The notes beneath the pieces are model-generated. The model worked only from the letters and a program-made list of their open reading frames with translations, did no database searches and had not been told where the DNA came from. The translations under genes and the position numbers were made by a program. Source: Blastococcus xanthinilyticus (GTDB taxonomy: Bacteria > Actinomycetota > Actinomycetes > Mycobacteriales > Geodermatophilaceae). From it: a stretch of 64,000 nt of DNA. This document shows positions 8,152 to 14,668 of this stretch, piece by piece (positions within the stretch are counted from its first letter, which is position 1; each line of letters starts with the position of its first letter). The stretch covers positions 1 to 64,000 of the forward strand of contig NZ_VNHW01000001.1 in the NCBI RefSeq assembly GCF_008124835.1, in the 5' to 3' direction.

Positions 8152-9171
8152 TCACGCCTCCCAGTCCCACCCGGCGTCCTCGACCAGCCGGCGCAGCCGG
8201 ACCCGCCGCGGCGCGGCCTCCTCGACCGCGCACCGCCAGCTGCCGGCGTCGGCCAGGGGCATGCCCGCCGCGGCCAGCCGGCCGACCTCCGGCGGCGGCG
8301 GTGGCTCCTCCTCCTCGGCGGGCCCGTCGTGCCCGGCCGTCGCCGTCGCCAGGTAGCGGTCCACGACCCGCCGCACCTGGTCCACCGCCGGCCCGGGCGG
8401 ACGCACGTGCTCGGCGACCGCGAACCGCAGCAGCAGCGCGGCGTCGTCGAGCCGCGCGATCGCCAGCGGCGCCTCCGCCTCGGCCCGGCGGCTCCGGAAG
8501 AAGTGCAGCACCGGGTAGGCCAGGTGCTGCTCGGCGACGGTGGCCAGCTGACCGGGGAGGGCCAGCAGCTGCTGGGTGAGGACGGGGTCGAACCGGTCGC
8601 CGTCCCAGCTGCCGAGGAGGAGGTCCTGGGCGCTGCCGCCGAGAGCGTGCAGCTGGGTCGCCAGGGCGCGCCGGGTGACGACGGCGGACATCACCGAGAA
8701 CAGGTAGGTGATGGACAGCGTCAGCAGCGCCAGCCCGCTGAAGCTGGCCACCGCCGTCGCCACCCGCCAGCCCGGCACGGTGGAGACGAAGTCACCGACC
8801 CCGAGGCTCGAGACGGCGAAGCCGGCGTAGTAGAAGACGTCGGCCACCGACGCCGACCGGCCGCTGCTGAACTCGACCACCGAGCCGCTGCCGACGAACA
8901 CCAGCGACCAGCCGGTCCAGAACGCACCCACCCAGAGGACCACCGTGGTCACCATGAGCACGGGGCCCCCGGCGGTGAGCAGCGACGCCCGCCCGTCCGC
9001 GCGCCCCCGGTGCAGCCGCATGAGCTGCCGCCACCCGGAGCTGAGCACCCGCCGCGTGAGCGGCCCCGCGCCCTCGCCCAGGGTCAGCGTCGTGGAGACG
9101 ACGTCCCAGGCGACCAGGACGACGACCGCCGCGCCCAGGACGATGCAGAGCGCCGCGACGGCGGAGCTCAC
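8152..9171 (-). CDS. Potassium channel family protein (two-TM pore, long cytosolic tail)
   Basis: 339 residues from the GTG at 9171. An N-terminal helix (AALCIVLGAAVVVLVAWDVV) and two further segments flank a pore loop with filter SSLGVGDF, the T/S-x-G-Y/V-G-D signature of K+ channels; one more helix follows (LTLSITYLFSVMSAVV). The C-terminal ~170 residues are soluble and lack a RCK/TrkA nucleotide fold that I can recognise; a Pro/Glu-rich linker (EEEEPPPPPE) lies inside. The start overlaps the stop of a 30-codon upstream reading frame as GTGA and has no ribosome site of its own. Confidence 0.85.
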   Translation of the reverse strand: MSSAVAALCIVLGAAVVVLVAWDVVSTTLTLGEGAGPLTRRVLSSGWRQLMRLHRGRADGRASLLTAGGPVLMVTTVVLWVGAFWTGWSLVFVGSGSVVEFSSGRSASVADVFYYAGFAVSSLGVGDFVSTVPGWRVATAVASFSGLALLTLSITYLFSVMSAVVTRRALATQLHALGGSAQDLLLGSWDGDRFDPVLTQQLLALPGQLATVAEQHLAYPVLHFFRSRRAEAEAPLAIARLDDAALLLRFAVAEHVRPPGPAVDQVRRVVDRYLATATAGHDGPAEEEEPPPPPEVGRLAAAGMPLADAGSWRCAVEEAAPRRVRLRRLVEDAGWDWEA

Positions 9172-9260
9172 CGGGCGGCCCGCCCGGCTCGGGCCGGCCG
9201 GACGGCGGTCGCGGGCGTCCGCGCGGAGGGGCTGGGCGGTACGACGGGGGGCGTGCGCAC
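9168..9260 (-). CDS. Possible 30-codon leader peptide coupled to the K+ channel gene
   Basis: A GTG at 9260 with a strong GGAAGGAA site six bases upstream opens a 30-codon frame whose TGA overlaps the channel's GTG start as GTGA. The channel start itself lacks a Shine-Dalgarno sequence, so translation may depend on coupling through this frame. The peptide is rich in Pro, Ala and Arg (VRTPPVVPPSPSAR...), which could slow ribosomes. The alternative is a channel start further upstream in the same frame (GTG at 9330), but that has no ribosome site. Confidence 0.4.
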   Translation of the reverse strand: MRTPPVVPPSPSARTPATAVRPARAGRAAR

Positions 9261-9368
9261 GGTTCCTTCCTGGGCGCCGGGGACGGGGCCGGCGTCCTCG
9301 GGGCCGGTAGCCGGTGCCGCCCGCGACCACCCGGATGTCACCGGAACGTCATCTGCGTTCCGCCCGCC

Positions 9369-9397
9369 GTGACGGCCGTGCGGCGACCCGGCAGACT
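9369..9397 (+). promoter_or_regulatory. Promoter GTGACG-N17-CAGACT, probably leaderless transcript
   Basis: -35 GTGACG (9369-9374), 17-base spacer, -10 CAGACT (9392-9397), then six bases to the ATG at 9404. The gene has no Shine-Dalgarno sequence. The spacing puts transcription start at or next to the ATG, as in leaderless actinobacterial mRNAs. Confidence 0.5.
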
Positions 9398-9403
9398 GGT
9401 GAC

Positions 9404-10081
9404 ATGTCGCGGTCTGTGCTGATCATCGAGGACGACCCGCGGATCCGGCGCATGCTGCAGCTGACCCTGCAGCGCGAGGGGCTCGAGGTGACCGAGGCGG
9501 GCAGCGGGGAGGACGCGCTCGAGCGGCTGGCCGAGCACACCTTCGACGTGATCCTGCTCGACCTCATGCTGCCGGGCAAGGACGGCTTCGAGGTCTGCCG
9601 CGAGATCCGGAAGACCTCCAACACCCCGGTCATCATGGTGACCGCGCGCGCGGACAGCCACGACGTCGTCGCCGGGCTCGAGGCGGGGGCCGACGACTAC
9701 GTCTCCAAGCCCTTCGTCGTGAAGGAGCTCTCCGCCCGCATCCGCGCGCTCGCCCGGCGCACCCGGGCGCCGGAGGCCCGGGTCCGGCTCACCGTCGGCG
9801 ACCTCGAGGTCTCCCCGACCGAGGGCACGGTCGTCCGCGACGGCGAGCAGCTCAACCTGACCCGCACGGAGTTCCGGCTGCTGTGCGAGCTGGCCGCCGA
9901 GGCCGGCCGCGTGCTCAGCCGCGAGGAGCTGCTCGAGCGGGTCTGGGGCTACGACTACTTCGGCGACTCCCGCCTCGTCGACGTCCACGTCCGCCGGCTG
10001 CGGAAGAAGATCGAGCCGGATCCGGCGAACCCCACGCTGGTCACCACCGTCCGCGGCATGGGCTACCGGGTCCCGGGGTGA
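9404..10081 (+). CDS. OmpR-family response regulator (MtrA-like)
   Basis: 225 residues: receiver domain (1-118) with the acidic pair in IIEDDPR, phospho-acceptor Asp in VILLDLMLPGKDGFE, VTARAD and the conserved Lys in YVSKPF; then a winged-helix DNA-binding domain (about 130-225) ending DVHVRRLRKKIEPDPANPTLVTTVRGMGYRVPG. It heads an operon: the partner kinase begins in a GTGA overlap with this stop codon. Kinase and GerMN-lipoprotein neighbours copy the MtrA-MtrB-LpqB order that controls envelope and cell-division genes in actinobacteria, but whether this is the true MtrA orthologue is not certain. Confidence 0.92.
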   Translation: MSRSVLIIEDDPRIRRMLQLTLQREGLEVTEAGSGEDALERLAEHTFDVILLDLMLPGKDGFEVCREIRKTSNTPVIMVTARADSHDVVAGLEAGADDYVSKPFVVKELSARIRALARRTRAPEARVRLTVGDLEVSPTEGTVVRDGEQLNLTRTEFRLLCELAAEAGRVLSREELLERVWGYDYFGDSRLVDVHVRRLRKKIEPDPANPTLVTTVRGMGYRVPG

Positions 10082-11580
10082 CCGCTCCGGCTCCGCCCGC
10101 CGACGGGGCGCCGCCGGCCGCCGCGGGAGCGGCTCCTCGCGGCACGTCGTCGGCGGCCCCTGCCGCCGCGGCCACGTCCGGCACGCGGGCCCGCCCCCCG
10201 GCGTTCCGGGTGCGCACGCTGCGCGCCCGCGCCACCGTGGCCTTCGCCGCGGTCACCCTGCTGCTGTCCACCGTGCTCGCCGTCGCCGTCTGGGTGGCCG
10301 TGTCCCAGTACCTGCTGGGCCAGCGGGAGCGGGTCACCCTCCACCAGGCGTCCAGCAACGCGGCGCAGGTGCAGCGGTCGCTGGCCACCCAGGGGCTCAG
10401 CATCCCGCAGCTGCTCAGCCAGCTGCCGCGCGAGACCGGCTCCACCTCGCTGCTGGTCGACGACGGCGCCTGGAGCACCACCTCGCTGCGCATCGGCCGG
10501 GACGACCTGCCCGAGGAGCTGCGCGAGACCGTCGTCGCGGGCACCCCGGTGCGGCAGCGGATCGAGGTGAACGGCGAGACGATGATGGCCGTCGCCGTTC
10601 CGCTCGCCGAGCTCCGCCAGGCCTACGTCGAGGTCTTCCCGCTGCAGGAGCTGGACAAGACCTACCGGGTGCTGGCCACCGTCCTCGCGGTGTCCGTCCT
10701 CGGATCCGTCCCGCTCGCCCTGGTGGTCGGCTGGTGGGTCACCGGGCCGACGCTGCGCCCGCTGGACCGGATCTCCGCCGCGGCGTCGGCGATCGCCGGC
10801 GGCGCCCTGGACACCCGCATCGACCCGCGCGGCGACCCCTCGCTCATCCCGATCGCGACCTCGTTCAACCACACCGCGGACACGCTGGAGGAGCGGGTGC
10901 GCAGCGACGCGCGCTTCGCCGCGGACGTCAGCCACGAGCTGCGCAGCCCGCTCACCACCATGCTCGGCGCGCTGGACCTGGTGGAGGCCACGGCCGCCCC
11001 CGGCGACGCCGACCAGGCCGAGGCGCTCGGTCTGCTGCGCTCGGAGGTCGTCCGGTTCGAGCGGCTGGTGGCCGACCTCCTGGAGATCTCCCGGGCCGAC
11101 GCCGGCAGCAACGACGCCGCGGTGGAGCCCGTGCGGCTCTCCGCCCTCACCCGCGAGGTCATGTCCCGGTACCGCGGCGACGGCGCCGGGGGCGCACTGC
11201 TGACGGTGGCACCGGATGCCGAGGAGGTGCTGGTCTGCGCCGACAAGCGACGCCTGGAGCGGGTGCTCAGCAACCTCATGGAGAACGCCGACAAGTACGC
11301 CGGGGGCGTCACCGCCGTCGCCGTCCTCCGGGCGGGCGAGGTGGCACGGATCCTGGTCGACGACGCCGGACCGGGCGTCCCGGAGGCCGACCGGACCCGC
11401 ATCTTCGAGCGGTTCGCCCGGGGTGCGGGGAGCATCCGGACACGTACCGAGGGGTCGGGGCTCGGCCTGGCCCTCGTCGCGCGGCACGTGCGCGCGATGG
11501 ACGGCCGGGTGCACGTGGAGGACAACTCCTCCGGCGGTGCCCGGTTCGTCGTCGAGCTGCCGATCGAGGAAGGCCCGTGA
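10078..11580 (+). CDS. Sensor histidine kinase, HAMP type (MtrB-like partner)
   Basis: 500 residues. A 40-residue Ala/Pro-rich cytoplasmic start, TM1 about 53-76, an extracellular sensor of about 110 residues, TM2 about 199-222 and a HAMP domain come first. HisKA follows with phospho-His286 (DVSHELRSPLTTMLGALD), then the ATPase with N-box NLMENADKYAGG, DAGPGVP and GSGLGLAL. All catalytic motifs are present. Its GTG start overlaps the regulator stop (GTGA), and its stop overlaps the next gene in the same way, so stoichiometry is probably set by translational coupling. The sensor domain shows no known fold by eye. Confidence 0.92.
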   Translation: MTAPAPPADGAPPAAAGAAPRGTSSAAPAAAATSGTRARPPAFRVRTLRARATVAFAAVTLLLSTVLAVAVWVAVSQYLLGQRERVTLHQASSNAAQVQRSLATQGLSIPQLLSQLPRETGSTSLLVDDGAWSTTSLRIGRDDLPEELRETVVAGTPVRQRIEVNGETMMAVAVPLAELRQAYVEVFPLQELDKTYRVLATVLAVSVLGSVPLALVVGWWVTGPTLRPLDRISAAASAIAGGALDTRIDPRGDPSLIPIATSFNHTADTLEERVRSDARFAADVSHELRSPLTTMLGALDLVEATAAPGDADQAEALGLLRSEVVRFERLVADLLEISRADAGSNDAAVEPVRLSALTREVMSRYRGDGAGGALLTVAPDAEEVLVCADKRRLERVLSNLMENADKYAGGVTAVAVLRAGEVARILVDDAGPGVPEADRTRIFERFARGAGSIRTRTEGSGLGLALVARHVRAMDGRVHVEDNSSGGARFVVELPIEEGP

Positions 11581-12125
11581 GGGCCCTCCTCGCGCTGCTG
11601 TGCGGCCTGGTGGTGCTCGCCGGGTGCGGCGTCGAGCCGCAGCCGGTGCCCGAGCCGCTGCCCATCCCGGCGCCCCCGGTGCCCGAGCAGGGGCTGCCCG
11701 AGGGGGAGACCAGCACGGTCGTGACGGTCTTCTTCGTGCGCGGCGCCGAGCTCGTGCCGGTCGAGCGCCCGGTCGAGCGGGTGACCCCCGCGGAGGCGCT
11801 GGCCGTGCTCACGGCCGGCCCCACCCGGAGCGAGGTGATCGCCGGGCTGCGGACCGCCCTCGCACCCCAGCCGCTGACGGTCGACGTGGGCCTGCCCGGC
11901 GGGATCACCTCGGTGGACGTGACCCCGGAGTTCACCGGCATCACCGGCGGTAACCAGCTCCTCGCGGTCGCCCAGGTGGTCTGGACGCTGACCGGCCTGG
12001 AGGACACCAACCAGGTGCGGTTCCTCCTCAACGGGGTGCCGGTCGAGGTGCCCACCGACAGCGGCCTCACCAACGACCCGGTGGGCCGGGACCACTTCCC
12101 CTCCGTCGTCCCGGTGCCCGAGTGA
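11577..12125 (+). CDS. GerMN-domain lipoprotein (LpqB/CseA-like accessory)
   Basis: 182 residues. A lipoprotein signal (ALLALLCGLVVLAGC) ends at lipobox LAGC, a Pro-rich linker follows (PEPLPIPAPPVPEQ), then one GerMN domain about residues 50-165: VVTVFFVRGAELVPVERPV, LAVLTAGPTRSE, VDVTPEFTGITGGNQLLAVAQVVWTLTGL. It starts in a GTGA overlap with the kinase. In MtrAB-LpqB and related systems the lipoprotein contacts the kinase sensor at the outer face of the membrane and tunes signalling; that role is inferred here from gene order. Confidence 0.88.
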   Translation: MRALLALLCGLVVLAGCGVEPQPVPEPLPIPAPPVPEQGLPEGETSTVVTVFFVRGAELVPVERPVERVTPAEALAVLTAGPTRSEVIAGLRTALAPQPLTVDVGLPGGITSVDVTPEFTGITGGNQLLAVAQVVWTLTGLEDTNQVRFLLNGVPVEVPTDSGLTNDPVGRDHFPSVVPVPE

Positions 12126-13492
12126 CGCGCGCCCTCCGGCGGGTCTGGCAGTTGGCCAGCGGCTCGCTGTGGCCGATCCCGCTGGCCGGCGTCACCGCCG
12201 CCGTCGCCCTCGGCATCCTGATGCCCCTGGCCGACGCGCTGCTGGGCACCGCGGGCACCGCCTCCCCGGTCTCCGTGCTGTTCGGGGGCGGGCCGGCCGC
12301 GGCCCGGGACCTGCTGGCCGCCATCTCCGGCTCGCTGATCTCGGTCACCGGCGTGACCTTCTCGCTCACGGTGGTCGCGCTGCAGCTGGGCAGCAGCCAG
12401 TACTCGCCCCGGCTGCTGCAGACGTTCGTCACCGACCGGGTGGTGCAGGTGACGCTGGCCCAGCTGGTCGGCACGTTCGTCTACGCGCTCACCGTGCTCC
12501 GGACGGTGCGCACGGCCGACGAGTCCGGCGGCGGCGGCACGTTCGTCCCCCGGCTGTCGATCACCCTGGCCTTCCTCTTCGCCCTCGGCTCCGTCGCCGC
12601 CCTCGTGGTCTTCCTCGGGCACCTGGCGCGCTCGCTCCGGGTGGAGACCATGCTGCGCAACGTCCACGACGAGGCGACGCAGGCGGTCCGGCAGATCGAC
12701 GACGACCAGCCGCGCCACAGCGGCGAGATCCCCAGGGAGCCGGGCACCCCGGTCGAGGCGATCCGCAGCGGGTTCGTCGTCGACGTGGACGTCGAGCGCC
12801 TGCTGCGAGCCGCCCGGGACGCCGGCGTGGTCATCGCCCTGTCGCCCCGGATGGGGGACGCCGTCGTCGTGGGCACCCCGCTGGCCGAGGTGTGGCCGGC
12901 CGGGGACGGCCCGGTGCCCGACACGACCTCGCTGCACCACGCGATCAACCGCAGCGTGCGGCTGTCCTACGAACGCACGCCCGACCAGGACGCGGCGTAC
13001 AGCCTCCGCAAGATCGTGGACATCGCCGGCCGGGCCCTCTCGCCGGGCATCAACGACCCGACGACGGCGGTGCACGCGCTCTCGCACGTCTCGGCGATCC
13101 TCGGCGACCTCCTCCCCCGCCGCACGGCCGTCCGGGCCTGGCGGGACGACGCCGGGGCGGTGCGGGTGCTGCTGCCCCGCTGGACCGCGGAGGAGCTGAT
13201 CACCGTGGGGCTGGAAGAGCCCCTGCAGTACGCCTCCGGTCAGCCGGCGGTGCTGCGCCGGATCGCCGGCCTGCTGCAGGAGGTGGCCTGGCGGGTGCGC
13301 GGGGAGGGCCTCGACGAGGTGCTCCGCGGGCTGCTCGACCGGGCCGTGGAGCAGGCCCTGGAGACGACGTCGATCGGGCCGCGGGAGACCGACGCCTGGC
13401 GGTCGGCGGTCGAGGACGCCCTCACCGGCACGTGGGCACCGGCGCGCCGGCTCAGCCCCCGATCGCCGACATCGGGCGAGCCGGCCGGCTGA
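12122..13492 (+). CDS. DUF2254 domain membrane protein
   Basis: 456 residues with about four N-terminal membrane segments (ASGSLWPIPLAGVTAAVALGIL; SLISVTGVTFSLTVVALQL; a third near VQVTLAQLVGTFVYAL; a fourth at SITLAFLFALGSVAALVVFL) and a large soluble C-terminal half with VEAIRSGFVVDVDVERLL and GINDPTTA. This is the DUF2254 pattern; function is unknown. Its GTG overlaps the GerMN lipoprotein stop (GTGA), which makes it a fourth member of the two-component operon. The SxGINDPxTA phrase is the most conserved part of the family. Confidence 0.88.
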   Translation: MTRALRRVWQLASGSLWPIPLAGVTAAVALGILMPLADALLGTAGTASPVSVLFGGGPAAARDLLAAISGSLISVTGVTFSLTVVALQLGSSQYSPRLLQTFVTDRVVQVTLAQLVGTFVYALTVLRTVRTADESGGGGTFVPRLSITLAFLFALGSVAALVVFLGHLARSLRVETMLRNVHDEATQAVRQIDDDQPRHSGEIPREPGTPVEAIRSGFVVDVDVERLLRAARDAGVVIALSPRMGDAVVVGTPLAEVWPAGDGPVPDTTSLHHAINRSVRLSYERTPDQDAAYSLRKIVDIAGRALSPGINDPTTAVHALSHVSAILGDLLPRRTAVRAWRDDAGAVRVLLPRWTAEELITVGLEEPLQYASGQPAVLRRIAGLLQEVAWRVRGEGLDEVLRGLLDRAVEQALETTSIGPRETDAWRSAVEDALTGTWAPARRLSPRSPTSGEPAG

Positions 13493-13508
13493 ACGCCGGC
13501 GCAGGCGG

Positions 13509-14189
13509 TCACAGCTGCGGGCGCACCCCGGCCTCCTCGACCAGCTCCTCCGGAGCCAGCGGCCCCTCCCCCGCCATCGCGGACCGGCCCGGCCCGCGGC
13601 GGCCCAGGGGCAGCACCGTCTTCTCCTGACCGCCCTCCAGCTCCAGCGCGAGCGCGGCGTAGAGCGCCAGCGCCGCGAGCGCCACGCCGACCCACCCCGC
13701 GGTGGCCTTCCACGCCGAGGACGACGTGAGCTCGTAGACGCCGGTCACGATGAACCTCGTACCGGCCAGGCCCATCACGGCGGCCGGCACGATCTTGCTG
13801 CTGAGCGCGACGACGGCCGGGACGAACATGGCCGCCCCGGCCACGATCAGCAGCACGCCGAGCCCCTGGCTGGCGGCGCCGGGCGGGTTGGTCAGGGTGG
13901 TGAGCCCGGCGATCGCCCAGGTGCCGCTCAGGATCCCCATCCCGGTGGCCGCGACGGGGTCGCGGCTGAGGAACCCGAAGACCGAGGCCAGCAGCTGCAG
14001 CGGGACGGTGGCGAACAGCGCCGTGTAGCTCGCCACCCGTCCCTGGTCGGCGTCGATCCAGCCCAGCTGCACCGCGCTGAACATCGTGGTCGCCAGCGCG
14101 AGGGCGAGGAACCCCAGGGGCAGCGGCGTGGCCAGCGGCCGCAGGACGACCCGCGTCCCGGCCGCGCCGGCTGCGCCGTCGGCGGTCAA
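13509..14189 (-). CDS. GPR1/FUN34/YaaH-type (SatP-like) transporter
   Basis: 226 residues, six hydrophobic segments. The first is preceded by the family's entry motif in altered form (LATPLPLGFLALALATT against N-P-x-P-L-G). YaaH/SatP proteins carry acetate, succinate and related monocarboxylates. A TTG start overlaps the stop of the upstream helical protein as TTGA, so it is translated with that gene and the molybdoenzyme. The C-terminal tail is polar. A monocarboxylate substrate such as formate or acetate would suit the neighbouring oxidoreductase; this is inference. Confidence 0.8.
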   Translation of the reverse strand: MTADGAAGAAGTRVVLRPLATPLPLGFLALALATTMFSAVQLGWIDADQGRVASYTALFATVPLQLLASVFGFLSRDPVAATGMGILSGTWAIAGLTTLTNPPGAASQGLGVLLIVAGAAMFVPAVVALSSKIVPAAVMGLAGTRFIVTGVYELTSSSAWKATAGWVGVALAALALYAALALELEGGQEKTVLPLGRRGPGRSAMAGEGPLAPEELVEEAGVRPQL

Positions 14190-14668
14190 CCGACCAGCAC
14201 CTGGGTGGCCGACTCCTTGAGCTTGCCGTTGGCCCAGCGCACCTGGCGCAGGGTGTCGGGGTGGCAGCGCTTCGCCAGCTGCAGCAGCTCCTGCTTCCGC
14301 GCTCCCTGGGCGGCCTGCGCGAGCAGCTCCCAGTCCAGCGAGACGCCGGAGGCCTCGCGGTAGACGTGCCGCAGGTCGGCCAGCAGGAGCAGGCCCGGGG
14401 CGCTGCTGCGGCCCATCAGGTCCGAGGCCTTCTGCCGGGCCTTCTCCAGCACCGTCGGGTCGCCCTTCGGCTCGGGGTCCAGGTCGAGACCGAACTCCTG
14501 CCCGGCCGCGGCCAGCCGCTGCACGTGGTCCTGCGACCAGCGGGCGATGTCCCGGGCCACGTGGAAGACCTCGTGGTCGGCCTTGTGCCGGTCCGACATC
14601 GCCAGCAGCACCCCGGCCAGGTGGTTCTCCGAGCGGTGCAGCTCCTCGATCGCCAGGTCCAGCTTCAT
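14186..14668 (-). CDS. Helical, possibly ferritin-like protein of unknown function
   Basis: 160 residues, predicted all-helical. The first helix carries E-x-x-H repeats (IEELHRSENHLAG), and His/Glu-rich stretches follow (DRHKADHEVFHVARDIARWSQDHVQRL), which could form a four-helix metal site. The last third has RCHPDTLRQVRWANGKLKESA. It overlaps the molybdoenzyme gene by ATGA and the transporter gene by TTGA, so it is made in step with both. I do not recognise a characterised family; a partner subunit, electron-transfer or maturation role for the molybdoenzyme are options without direct support. Confidence 0.72.
   Translation of the reverse strand: MKLDLAIEELHRSENHLAGVLLAMSDRHKADHEVFHVARDIARWSQDHVQRLAAAGQEFGLDLDPEPKGDPTVLEKARQKASDLMGRSSAPGLLLLADLRHVYREASGVSLDWELLAQAAQGARKQELLQLAKRCHPDTLRQVRWANGKLKESATQVLVG

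Noticed and set aside
10063..11514. A 483-codon minus-strand frame across the kinase gene
   Set aside because: The plus-strand kinase has complete motifs and overlapping neighbours; the antisense translation shows no motif.
12122..13492. DUF2254 protein considered as an ion channel
   Set aside because: No pore-loop filter motif; only general membrane segments and the DUF2254 signature.
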